From Erythroxylum novogranatense (lineage: Eukaryota; Streptophyta; Magnoliopsida; Malpighiales; Erythroxylaceae), in the NCBI GenBank assembly GCA_029891385.1, contig CM057233.1:12651460-12715459 (forward strand): a stretch of 64,000 nucleotides of DNA, read 5' to 3'. Positions 21,397 to 32,873 of this stretch are shown here, one piece after another (the stretch's first letter is position 1; each line of letters starts with the position of its first letter). Both the position numbers and the translations under genes were made by a program. The notes under the pieces are model-generated. The model saw nothing but the letters and a program-made list of their open reading frames with translations. It had not been told where the DNA came from and searched no databases.

Positions 21397-22813
21397 GAAG
21401 CATGATAAAAAAAACCCCCCTTAAATGTGTAGCTATCCATTTAGTTCACTTAACCAAAAATTGCCCTCCTTTTATCTTTAATAACTTTGTTCAATTTAAT
21501 TAATCTAATTAATCAAATCAAACCAAAGTCTAGACCAATATTTATTTTTCGTTTGGGTTTCTAATTAACAATTAATTAGTGTAAGCCTAACATTTAATCA
21601 TAGGCTTTAAAACCCAATTTAATTAACTCTTAGTTAAATTATTCCGGTCTTATATTCCGAATCTAATTCGGTTCATTTCTTTCTTTTCTGTCTCACTTTC
21701 TTTCCAGAAACCTTTATTTATTTTTCTAACCTTTATTTATTTTTCTTACTTTCCCTAATAACCTTCTTAGAAGCTAAGTGGGGAATCTAATTGGACTTAT
21801 ATAATTCAAACTCCAGTAAGCCCGGAATTAATTTAATCTCTTTAGAATTAATTCCAACTTATTAACCAAATGTCATTCCACTAAAGACAATTAGTTGAAC
21901 TCTTGAATTACTAAATATTATGAGAATACATGTTTCTAATAAGATGTCCAATTGCAAACTCTATTATGAACCATATTATAGCCATCCGCATAATAAAGGG
22001 TAAATTTACCATTTTACCCTTATGTTAGTTTTTCCTTTTAAATCTCCCATTTTACTCTATATGGTGATTAACATACCAGATCTCATCTTGGTGTTAATAC
22101 TTGATGGATAGCTAGTCCATCAAACTACTAGCACCAGTTTAATCACCAATCTCCGTAAAACATCTAGAAATGATGATATCACTATAAACTCTTTATTTGA
22201 GTGAATGTTTCCTGATATATGTTTCAATTAATAATTCCAACATGCAAACATTGAATTGATACTCTATAAAAATCCATTCTGATCATATCAAAAATTATAA
22301 TGAAATACAGATGAGTTCACCACTGATCAAGATTGTGGTCTATAATAAACAAATGTTAAAGTGTATGTTTTAAGATTAAAGAAACAACCTACTTTATTCT
22401 TTAAACATACGTGATTTCAGATTCATTTAATAGTGCCATTAATAATAGTTAACTACTATCGTGATATGAAACTCATCATTCCCTTGAAGTAAACTCCTTT
22501 ACTTATATGGAGATAAATCGCAACATTACCATCTAAACTACAATCAAGCGACCAATTTGATTATTCAACAGTGAATCAATTAATTTAGACTATAATAATT
22601 TTCCCATACATCTCCATGTATATGTATATTACTTATAAAATAATTTTGGTACCTTATAACTAGTTTTATAATGCTCATACAAATAAAACCAAACTCTTTT
22701 GTTTTATTAATAATAAATATTTTCATTACAAAAATGTAACTACAAGAATATTAAGTTATATGTAAATACACTTGCTTTCTAGGGCACTATGTTTACACAA
22801 CCCCAACACTTAA

Positions 22814-23911
22814 CTCCCTCAACTTCTCCACAATATGTCCCAACCACAAAACTTGGTTATAGGTGGTTAAAGATGGCACCTCGAGCATTAAAATTTATTT
22901 CATTTCCCAAACTTCTGATGTGGAAACTGGATTTATCATAGGTGATCCAAGCAAGAGCATTGAAGTGGATGAGAACCTTGGTGGGATATTTTGTTGAGAA
23001 GAGACCACCATTCCCCTTATGTATGTCCTAGGCATAAAGTAACTAGATTGGTTTAGGTCTTGAGAGAACTTTTAAAACGTGGTGTTTTCTTTTCACTTTT
23101 CTCCTTCAACTTTGAAAATAGGAACATGAGACCAATGTATGGTTCTATTTGACTTTAAGCATCACAATCGTTGTCATAGTGATTTCAATAGAATACTGTA
23201 TGAGGAGTTTGATGATAGAAAGAGTCATCGCTTTTGTATTATGATGAGTAAGGCCTATTGGTCATTGAAGGCTAGAATTGGAGACGTTATGGAGAGGTGA
23301 TATTAAGTGCTTCAAGAAAGATGGATGAATTAGGCGGAATCGTGCCAAAGACATGGAATACAGTGAGATAGACATAAGAGTTAAATGTACAGATACTAAA
23401 GTGATGTGAATTATCAAGTGAAAGATGATTTGTCTTTAAGGGTATTACCTTACAAGGTGTGCTTACATGGGGTACAAGGTGTGCTTACATGGGGTACAAG
23501 GTGTGCTTACATTGGGTACAAGGTGTGCTCAAGTGAGGACAAAGGATTTGCTAAGCCCAATATGAATTGGTCTATATGAAATTATTATGAGTTAGCGCTA
23601 CTAATAAAAGATGTCTTAGCTCGAAATGTGATATACTTGAGTACATTAAGGAAATATTGATATGATATGATATTGGTTTTATCGACACAGGAAGTGGAAA
23701 AATTGTGAGTGATCTGAAACATAATGAGGAACTAGTTAAGAAAGTGAATGGCCAAATAAGGGATTGAAAGACCGAGCGAGTCTGTTGACCACGGTCATTT
23801 GAAAGAAAGTATTCGAGTGATGAAGTTAAATGAGAAATGCGGGAACATCCTGCACTCCTGATCAATCAGATAAGAATTTCGAGGATGAAATTTTTTTAAG
23901 AGGGGGAGAGT
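22814..23911 (+). pseudogene. Decayed 3' interior of Del/Tekay-like element
   Basis: The end of this stretch carries the family 3' signature: a frame reading FERKYSSDEVK...EMREHPALL and ISRMKFF (about 23795-23893) resembles the end of the integrase/chromodomain region, followed by GAATTTCGAGGATGAAATTT and the purine tract AAGAGGGGGAGAG. Upstream to 22814 I see no readable domain. The element is truncated on the left, and the copia solo LTR inserted at 20516-22813. Confidence 0.6.
23451..23538 (+). repeat. 22-base tandem repeat, about four units
   Basis: Units of TACAAGGTGTGCTTACATGGGG at 23451, 23473 and 23495 (last with TTGGG), then a partial fourth at 23517. Confidence 0.93.
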
Positions 23912-26424
23912 TGTTGGCCCCTGAATTTTTCTTGTTAAATAAAGCATGATTTAAATAAATTATGAGGTTTGATGGATAAAGTTTTGGAGCTACTTGTTAT
24001 GTAAATGTTAGTAGAATTTATTATATGGTTTGGTTGTATTAAAAGTGGTAGGAATGCATAAGGGCATTTTAGGCAAGTCACTTAAGCATATAAGGCTATA
24101 AGGTTAATAGAAGGGCAATTTGAGCATTTCACACTTATTAAGGGTATAAAAATAAGAAGTTATTGTCTTTTGCTTAAATATTGAAGAAGAAGTCGTGGAA
24201 GAAGAAGAAAAGAAGAGGAAAGCTAGGGTTTGGAGAATTTTGAAGATTTTGAAGAATGTGAAGCATCAACAAGTATAAGCATCATTCCTCTTGATTAGAT
24301 GAATGAAACATGTTTTGATGTTATATAAGAGAGGATTATGGTTGGAAGTGAAAAATGGGGTCGAATGTGTGTAGGATGTTATTGTTGAATAGTGTATGAA
24401 AATGTTGTGTTTGTGAATGATTTTAGGTTGGAATGAGTTTAGAAATGAAGTAGGAATGATGATTTAGGGTTAAGATGAGTTATTTGTGAAATATAGGAAG
24501 TATGTAGATGAATAATGTCAAAAATCAGGTTTCGGGAGATTTTTGGTCACGCACGTCGAGGGCCCTCGCTGCGGCGAGCTTTTGGGTTTATTTAGCCATG
24601 ACTTTTTGTGTGGAAGTGAAAATGAGGTGATTTTTAATTCGTTGTAAAATAGAGACAAAGGTCTACAAGTTTTATGAAGAAAAGAAGTTTTAATTCAGTT
24701 TATAAATATCTCAATTTTCAGATGGAAGTGGAGTATAGAATATAGTCTCGACATAAGGATAGTCCCAATATGTTTGGAGTATAACTTTCGAATTTCTGAA
24801 ACAAATTGAATGATTTTGGAGTCATTAGAAACTTAAGACAATGGGGAAATTTTTCTAGAAGATAATATTACCAGATTTTGTCATTTACTTGATCATAGTG
24901 ATCATGGAAAATTGACCCGAATGTTTAGACTTTTGGAAGAGTTTGAGTTTTTAGAATTTATCTTTGTGAATATGCAATATATGGGTCCTCAAATTGTATT
25001 CCTATTGAATGGGAATTTTGCATTTGATAAAGGGAATAAAGGAAGGCAAGAGGATCAAGAGGAGAGGCATCTTTTAAGCATGTATCCAAGCAAAGAATTC
25101 AGGTGGGTTTCATGTTTATAATTTAGAAATGAGCCAATAATGTTTTCTTCCAAATCAAGAATGATTTAAATTAATTCATAAATTTTGTTTTTGTGTCTTT
25201 TGAATGATTTGAAAAATTGCTACATGTTTCAGTATATGAACTTTGTTGATGAATTTTAAATAAAGATGGGAATGCATTGAAACATTTTATGTTATGCCTT
25301 GGAAAATTCATGGCATTTTGTATATTCAGAAAAGAAGAAAGAGCATGAAAAGTCTGAAAGCATTTGATAAAATGATTTGAGCATGAAATGAATATGTGCT
25401 TTATTTGGGCAAGAGAGGAACGTTTCGTTAGTCACGTGCACGTTGACATATAACCTTCTCCCGGTTGCCCGCTTGAGGCCACGAGATCCTGAGAAATCAG
25501 ACTCGTTTTGTTCACGGTATAAGCTTCAATTTATCCGTTTTGTTTCACAGAACTCTCTAGCCATTTGTTTGTGCGTTGCATCTTTGAATGGTCAAGTATG
25601 TTGCATAAATTGAGTGTTTTGTATTGATGGTTAAATGGATATGCTGTGTTGATGTGATGACATTTCAACTATGAGTTTTGAGTTCAAATTTTGAATTTGA
25701 CTGAGAATTTGGGAACAAAGCATTTTATGAATTCATTATGATTTTTATATGAAAAATGAACACTTCAATGGTTTTGCTTACTCTACGTTATAAACTTATT
25801 ACCCACGAGCTTTAAGCTCACCCCCCTTCCGTCCCCACCTTTAGGTTTTGAGCAAGAGATGGAGTGAAAGAGAGTCAAGGCATCACTCCCAATTTGCTTA
25901 TGTTGTAATTTGAGCTATTTATGTAAAATACAAGGATTTGTCACTTTTCAAGGATTTCTAGTTCATGTAACTTTTATCTTTTGAGATTTTGGATTATTGT
26001 TATAATTATGGCTTGGAATGCCTTTAGAGCTTGTAAAACTCTATCTATTGATGTTAAGGAATTATGAATTATGTATGGATGATGTTGAGTGGAAGTATGC
26101 ATTTGCGTATATGGATCAGGTTGAGTGGAAATTCGGTATACTTGAGGAAGTTATCGATTTGATATGAATATTTTGATTGTGAATTGTTGTTACATACATA
26201 TATATATATAAGTGAGATGTGTTATGGAAAAAGGAACATAGAAATGGTATGAAACTTTAAGCTTCACGATTTCTTTGGATTACGCCAACGTTTATGGTTC
26301 AATGGTTGGACTTCGAAACGAGGCTCATCATATTGGTATCAGAGCAAGAAAAGATTTCAAGGAACCACGCTTAAGTATGATGGTATTTTTTTCCGAGGTT
26401 GGGTTTCGAAAACGGGGCCCAGCA
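23912..26424 (+). mobile_element. Del/Tekay-like 3' LTR with extended end
   Basis: Starts TGTTGGCCCCTGA right after a purine tract, so it is a 3' LTR; ends AACGGGGCCCAGCA at 26424. It contains the promoter-like GGGTATAAAAATAAG (24142), a weak CG palindrome (24543-24585), the GC-rich leader block (25430-25560), the conserved TTACCCACGAGC...CTCACCCCCC block (25800-25830), and an intact internal primer-site sequence at 26334-26345. It is related to the solo LTR at 6275. Confidence 0.85.
26334..26345 (+). other. Primer-site sequence inside an LTR
   Basis: TGGTATCAGAGC is a perfect match to the usual initiator-tRNA-Met primer site but lies 79 bases before the LTR end. It is preceded by an LTR-terminus-like CGAGGCTCATCA and followed by leader-like sequence and a second terminus. 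Confidence 0.85.
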
Positions 26425-26882
26425 ATGGGGTTGTTAATAAGTGTAAATTGCATAACGTTTTAGGGCATAGTTTGATATATGTTTAGCTATTTATTGAATC
26501 ATTTAGTATATGTTTAGTTTAGAAATGTGTTATTTTGTTAATCATTTATGTTTTAAGTGTTTTATGGGTTAGTACAAGTCTTTAAGCTTAAATATTATGT
26601 TTTTTAGGTACCTTAATAGGTTTGCTAGTGTTTCAGGGTCAACATTAAAGAAGGGAGGAGTTTTGGAGACATTCAGGCCAAAATAACGTTCCACAATTGT
26701 GACAAAACCTCTAGATTTGGCCCATAATCGTGGCCTGCATGACATAATCATGACAAAAGGCTCAAATGTTATCCACGATTGTGGCCTATATTGAACAGAC
26801 TCGTAGATGTTCAAGAACGTCAAGTTTTGAGGGTTTTTTGGACCTTTCGGAGCCCAAAAAAATCCTAAAGTTACCCAAAACA
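26425..26882 (+). mobile_element. Athila-related LTR, left part
   Basis: Continues at 48908 after the 22-kb nested insertion; TAAGA (26883-26887 and 48903-48907) is the duplicated target. It shares GCTAGTGTTTCAGGG and CACGATTGTGG-type palindromes (26690-26790) with the minus-strand fragment at 18375-19400. Its own start is obscured by the LTR ending at 26424. Confidence 0.6.
26690..26790 (+). repeat. CCACGATTGTGG-type palindrome cluster
   Basis: CCACAATTGTGAC, CCATAATCGTGGCC, CATAATCATGAC and CCACGATTGTGGCC are spaced about 25-40 bases. Cores are self-complementary. The same motif type lies at 19125-19190 on the other strand. Confidence 0.75.
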
Positions 26883-29265
26883 TAAGATGTAACATCCCAT
26901 CTCCTATGGGAAGGATATTTTGGTAAATTGGGACGGGTTAGGAGTATGGAATTAGAACTCGGCATGCGCATACAGCATTTAGCCTCTATGACTGATGATT
27001 GTTTTGCATATGCACATGGTAACATGCATTCATGACATTTTCCGGCTTAGGTTTCAAATTGAGACCTTTTGTGAAATTTATGGGAGAATAGTATTTGGAA
27101 AATTATTTGGAGTCGTCATAAATTGTTTCCCATTTTAGGAATTTATAGAATTTTCTGGAATTTTTCGGTTCTTGCCTGCACCGGAAAATTCAACCGACCG
27201 AATCGAGTGAGTCTTTTGTATTAAAAGGGATTGCCTAATGGCATGAGATTAGTGAATAAATAATTGTGGGAATTATGTTAGTGCCATGTTTAGAGCTTAA
27301 GTGGGATTAGTGCTTAATTAATTGAGATTAACTCATTTTGTCTTTTCTTCTTTTAAATTGCCAAGTGTCCCACCTTAGAATGAATGGTTAGCTTGTATAT
27401 TACGGAACTCATTGAATAAAAGACCAAATGCCTTGTTTTTTCCATCTCCATCCGACATTCATTGAATTAAAGCATGAAAAGTCAAGTTGCCTTGCTTTCT
27501 TTGCAACCATCCGAAAACCTTCTTCCTTTGTTCCTCTCACCATCGATTTTCTTCTTCCTCTCTCAAACCTCCTCCAAACCTTAAGAGCTCCTTCATGAAA
27601 TCAAGTTATTTTCTTGCCATGGAGAGCTTGCCTTGCTTGGTGTTAGGAGAAGTTGTTAGAGAAGGTAGGAAGCAAAGATTTGAAAGGAAGTGAAGATTGG
27701 AAGTTTAAGTAGGTAAGGTTTGAAGTTAATTTTAATTAAGCTTTAATTATGTAGTATTGAATCATGGTTGTTAGATGTATTTAATTGGAGTTATGGTGCA
27801 TTTATTATGAGTATTGATGCATGAATTTAATGAAACTTATAGGTGGAAATGATGGGTATAAAGTTAGGTTGAAGTAAGATTTGATGAAGTAGTAGGAATG
27901 AGTGTTTTTAACTTGATTTTGATTACATATTGATGATTGATTTTACTTAAAAATGAAGAATTGAGTGTTGCCAATTCGTGAATGTTAGCCCTAGTGAATG
28001 TATGAATGTTAGGAATACTGATTTTTATGCTTTATTGAAATGCATATGGTGTTAGAAGTTCAATTGGCATGATAGGAAGAGGAATTGTATAGTATAGCTG
28101 AAAATGTGAGTTTGACCTATTGTAATGTTTTGATCATAACTAATTGTGTAGGTGTGTAAATGAGGTGTGGTTTGTGCCCAATTAAACTTTGGGATGTTAG
28201 CTTCAAATTTGTGTGAAATAGGTGTTGTTAAATTGTAATGTTAGAAGGGTGAATCTTTGCATGGGAAGTTTTTGTTTGTAGGGTCTGTGAACAGTACCCG
28301 CATATATGACCTGATGACTTTGATGATTTTTCTAAATTAATTGTGATGGAATTTGGGAGAATGGTCTTCATGAAAGTTGTAGAATATTGAGTTAGCTTTC
28401 CATTTCCACTGATCTTGCTAATTTTCTAGTTGTATATTGGGAGATATGAACTGATTACTATTGACTGGTTTTGAGCATTTTGATGAAACCTAGCCTAAGT
28501 GTTGAGTTTGTGAGCTTGCGGATTGGAAGCAATTTTAGCAAATTATGTGAACTGAATTGGTGTGAGTGATCTTCTGCAAAGTTGCAAAGGAAGGAATTAT
28601 CTTGAAAATGATATATGGCATGTAATTTTTAGAGGTCAGATTTGGGAGTTATGATTTTGCAAACATTGAACCTGCATTGGGTTATGAACTACTGATCATG
28701 GCAGTAACTTGCATGAAAGTTTTGAAATTGTTAGAAATTGAATTGGATTTTGAGTTCTTCATGAAAATTGAAGTTTAAGATCTTATCTTTTCAGGGATAT
28801 AAGGTAGTGAATTGAGTGACATTTGTGCTAAGAGATATACCGATGTGAAATGTACTGTTCAGATTGGTTAATTTCTGTATACAAATTCTTTGTTGAATTG
28901 TTTGACCTAGTTGGTTATGGAATTTGATTTTGGGTTGTTCATGAAAGTTGTAGATGATATTGTGAACTTATTGAGCATATTTATGTGGTAATTTTTTTGG
29001 CTGAAAAATCAGAGAGTTATGGAATTTGCAATGTACTGTTCTGTTTTAATGGGATTTGAGTAGGCAGTAGCTTTGAAGGGATTTTTAACACCCTTAGGAG
29101 TGGGATTGATTTTTATGGTCTTCTTAAGAATTGTAGAGGGTTTCTTTATCTTTCCAACAAGGTATAATTTGTATTTTTCTGAATTGTGTGCTGAGAATTA
29201 TGAGTATTGGAAGTTGGATTGGGAAATCAGGAAAAAGGGGAAATGGGAAGTGGAATTGCGCCCGG

Positions 29266-29390
29266 TCACTAGGGCGACGCCTCGCCCTAGTGACGAGGCT
29301 CGGATTGTCCAGCATCACTAGGGCGATGCGTCGCCCTAGTGACGAGGCTGGATCAGCCAGAATCACTAGGGCGACGCCTCGCCCTAGTGA
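29266..29390 (+). repeat. Three 28-base palindromes, CACTAGGGCGA type
   Basis: Units at 29266-29293, 29315-29342 and 29363-29390. Each has CACTAGGGCGA, a short centre (CGCC or TGCG), then TCGCCCTAGTG, so each can fold on itself almost completely. Separators contain GACGAGGC. The corresponding block of the 3' LTR (46986-47185) is larger and scrambled. Confidence 0.95.
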
Positions 29391-30063
29391 CGAGGCCTCT
29401 GATTTTTTTTATTTTATTATTATTTATTATTATTTGATTATTTGGTATTTGGTGATTCTTTTGTCAATTTCTTTTCCGTCTGACGTCCGATTGACCTGAT
29501 TCTTGAGGGATCGGATTAGTGAAATATTGAATTTCATTTTTTGAGAAATTGGGAATTTTTGGAAGGGAAATTGACGTGGCCCCGGGTAATTGTTCTATGG
29601 TCACTGTTTTATTTATTTTTGGACCGATCGAGATCCGAATTGAGTGCTGTTAGTGGCTATAGTTTTCTAATTTTTGATGGAATTTTTATGATGGGAAAAA
29701 TTTGGATTTAGGGCCGGAAATCTCATGAACATATATTATACACTTACATGTGCATTATATTAGTTCGGATTGGATAATTAGTAATCGGATTCCTCTCTGT
29801 TTGTTATAGAGACACATTTGGAGCGTCGATCTACCGGCGTTATGAAACTTCCAGATGTTAGTTTCGGAATGCAGGTGAGTAACCTAGTTGGTTCCTCAAC
29901 CTTTATGTGTTTAAGATTTTGCAATTATGCCATGTGGAGATAATGGAGGGTTTATGTGTGTTTGATTTTGATTGATTTGGGACCATAGGTGTCGAAATAT
30001 TTGGAATGAGATAACGAAGTGCTACTTGTGTAATCTGTGTGAGAATGTTTATATTGGAGATCT

Positions 30064-30452
30064 CGGACCAAAGGTCCGAGGAAATGTGAAATTGATATTG
30101 AAGTGTTAATTGTCTGTTCAATACATTGGATGTGACTTTTAAATGCGATATGGTATGATGCAATAAATTGGAAAATATATGATTGAAATATTGGACCGAA
30201 GGTCCGAAGAAATAGAAATGGCATTGAATGTAAGTGATAGAAATAATCTGTAAATGGAAATTGGAACATATGCATTCATGCATAAGGACATGATCGATAA
30301 AAGCGGTTGTGACCGAGCGTACCACCGTATCGGGACATATCACGCCTAACGATATGAGAGCTTTCACTCAATGCACGGACCTCGGGTCCAACGTATTGAG
30401 CCTCGGGCTCAATGTATTAGGCTTCAAGCCCAATGTTTTTGAGCCATCGCTC
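30064..30452 (+). other. Run of mini-hairpins with conserved linkers
   Basis: Perfect short inverted repeats: CGGACC-aaa-GGTCCG (30064-30078), GGACC-tcg-GGTCC (30377-30389), GAGCC-tcg-GGCTC (30398-30410), GGCTT-c-AAGCC (30420-30430) and GAGC-catc-GCTC (30441-30452). The last four are separated by near-constant linkers (AACGTATT, AATGTATT, CAATGTTTTT). Stems differ in sequence but keep pairing. The 3' LTR has the same run at 48161-48262. Confidence 0.8.
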
Positions 30453-31008
30453 AACGCAATGTGCCGTTCATGGGACAATTTCAGTATACGGTCACAACAA
30501 CGTAATGAAACTGGAAAGGGTCTCATGTGCATTGCATATATGTGTATGTATTTGTGTATTTGTGAAATGTAATGGTATGTATTATTTGAGATTACATTTG
30601 TGAATCGTGATCGTATGTGATATTTGATAAGCTGATTGAACATGCATGAATTGAGTGAACCATCGATCATGGTTTCTCTTGAGTTCATAAAACTCACCCA
30701 AAATTTGCATCTATTTTTCAGACTTAGAAGAATACCCGTTAGGCAATGGGCGTATGACATCTGTTGGTTGAGGAAGCAAAGAAGTGGTGGGGATCGGTTC
30801 AAGCGCTCTTAGTATTTCTATTCTTGGACTTTTGTATTACTAAGTTGGACAAGTTGTAAAGTCAATTGACTGAAATAAATTGTAAATGTAAAAAGGGCCC
30901 CAAGGCCATTGAATTGTTTATATAAATTGTTTTCCGCATTCACGATGATATGTGTGAGTATGTGTTAAGAAAAAAAAAGTTATACTGAGTTTTCTACTGA
31001 GTGATGTA

Positions 31009-32860
31009 TGTTAGAGTAGTGCCCTAAAGGCAATCCCCTTTAGCGCATTTTGTTCATAGTCATGTACAGACGTTATGAATAAATAAAGCAAAGGCATATT
31101 TCATTTATTTGATGTTCATTTTATTATGAATTGATAATGATCTTTAATCAAATTTATGAAGTCCATGATATATGACATAGCATGAAGGAAATTATGATGC
31201 GATCATACTACTGAGATTCCTATCATGTGCAATTATGTCAGTATCTAAATTATCCCTAGTCATAGGATTAACGAGACTGGACATCGTTAATCCGGATAGA
31301 CTAACACATGTCAAATGTCTTGATTGGATCAGCGGTGGATCTCGCATAATTGTAAATATTGAGATATTTAGATTTGACATGTGGATGCTTACTAGTGGTA
31401 GTAAGTACATTGGATGACCTGCCATGAGATCATCACATGGATGTACTATTCAAATGTCGTTGATAATCTCATCATAGCAATGGTGCAAGTATCCTTAGAC
31501 TTGAGGTACTCAAGGATATCTTGTAATCGATTACACTTTGACTCCATTCCTTGTTGCCTTCGGAGGTCGCTCATAGGGTGGTGATTGGGTGCAACTTGAG
31601 GTATTCAAGGTAATTGAGTAGCCAATAGAGGATTCACCTTACGTGATAGCAGAAGAGATACCCATAGCCTCTTATCGGGATCATTACTTTGAAGTCTCTG
31701 GCGCCGAACATACATATGTCATGAAGAGGGTCTTCATGGACATATAAAGTAATGAGTCCTAGGGCGAGATCTGATTACACTTGGACTAGATTTGATTTAA
31801 TCGGTCTAGTAAGAGTTGACACATTGCCCATACTCAAACCAAGTGGGGTATAGCATGGTGAAAGGACGAATTGCACGGTAATTGTCTATGGAAGGGTTCG
31901 TGATATGGTTTCATTAGTCAAACCAATTACTTTCCGGTCAATTGGGGTCGTGATGTGTTGCTAGATACCGCTCATGACTTGCTTAGATTAAGTGTTAATC
32001 TAAGTGGCCAACATAACCGGAACCTAATGGGTCACACGCATTAGAGTGACTCGGAGAATCTGTAAAATAGTTTCGGACAGAGATCCGATATCTGGAGAGC
32101 AATAGGATTAAATGGATCCCGATGAGATTGGGATATGTCCCGATGAGATCGCGACATCGACATTCTTGCTGAAAACCGTTTCGGTGATTTTCGCATGGGT
32201 CCGATAGGCGGTAGGACCGACCCCAGTTTGACTGGACCACTTCAGCAATTATATATATTAATTAATTAACTAAATAATTAATTAATTATATATATATAAA
32301 GATGATTTTCGGTGGAGACTAAAAGGTGGAGATGTTTAGTTAACTTTGAAAAGTCAAAGTTAATGATTATTACACATTTTAAGGCATTTCTTTATGCCAT
32401 ACGTGGATGCTTATAAACCCACCCTTTCTATGTGTTTTAATGTGTTATAAATACATATAAAAGGCAAGAAGAAAGGGTTGGAACGGTGATGGGTAGAGAA
32501 GAGTCGAAAGTTGCTTAATTGTTAAGCTTGAAATTTGATTTCCATCTTCCTCCTCTCTTGCTCTCAACTTGGTTTCCACTCTCCAAGGCCTCCACCAAGT
32601 CATCTCACTTGCTCTCCATAGAACAAGGTTAGTGCTAGCACACTCTTTATCTTGTTCTAGCTATTCCCGGGTCAAAAGAGTTTGTCCCGGTTAGGTTTTC
32701 CGACCTCTGCGTGGATACCGTTAGAGACGGTCTCCTTTGGTCGTTATGGTTTGATTGTGTATACATACACATGGATCCTGGCTTTCGGGAATGTCCCGGG
32801 ACTTAAAAATTTTAATTCCGCACCCTGGGCATGTGATGCCCACCCCGGGATTTTCCTACA
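31009..32860 (+). mobile_element. Copia 5' LTR
   Basis: TGTTAGAG to TTTTCCTACA. An AT-rich near-palindrome (ATTAATTAATTA, short centre, TAATTAATTAAT) lies at about 32251-32298. A TATA-like TATAAATACATATAAAAGG is at 32447-32465 with a pyrimidine-rich leader after it. The 3' copy differs by scattered substitutions and small indels. Confidence 0.95.
32447..32465 (+). promoter_or_regulatory. Putative TATA box of copia LTR
   Basis: TATAAATACATATAAAAGG, conserved in the 3' LTR near 40308-40326. It is the only strong TATA match in the right place relative to the primer site. The transcription start would be about 30 bases downstream (inferred). Confidence 0.5.
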
Positions 32861-32861
32861 G

Positions 32862-32873
32862 TGGTATCAAAGC
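32862..32873 (+). other. Copia primer-binding site
   Basis: TGGTATCAAAGC starts two bases after the LTR end and matches the initiator-tRNA-Met-type site TGGTATCAGAGC with one G-to-A change. Confidence 0.9.

Larger units (their letters stand above)
20521..22808 (-). mobile_element. Solo copia-type LTR, minus strand, TSD CTTAA
   Basis: On the minus strand it starts TGTTGGGGTTGTG at 22808 and ends CCATCCAACA at 20521. CTTAA flanks both sides (20516-20520 and 22809-22813). The phrase ATAGTGCCCTAGAAAGCAAG near the start resembles the copia LTR start at 31009 (AGTAGTGCCCTAAAGGCAAT). No interior remains. Internal repeats lie at 20892-21221 and 21330-21396. Confidence 0.9.
26888..31008 (+). mobile_element. 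5' LTR of giant-LTR element, part 1
   Basis: Aligned along its length with the 3' LTR from 44595. It carries a splice-donor-like AGGTAAGG (GT at 27713), modules near 28372-29205, a palindromic array (29266-29390), mini-hairpins (30064-30452) and an acceptor-like TATTTTTCAG at 30712-30721. The copia element interrupts it at ATGTA (31004-31008), 79 bases before its end. Confidence 0.93.

Noticed and set aside
26197..26212. TATA-rich run as a promoter
   Set aside because: Simple AT repeat near the 3' end of an LTR; the plausible promoter of that LTR is near 24142.
29073..29499. Overlapping ORFs of 80-103 codons in both strands over the palindromic array
   Set aside because: They exist because the GC-rich palindromes lack stops on both strands; the sister LTR at 46792 does not keep the same frames.
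29903..30802. Minus-strand ORFs of 107-154 codons in the giant LTR
   Set aside because: The equivalent stretch of the 3' LTR is broken into short frames, and no protein family is suggested.
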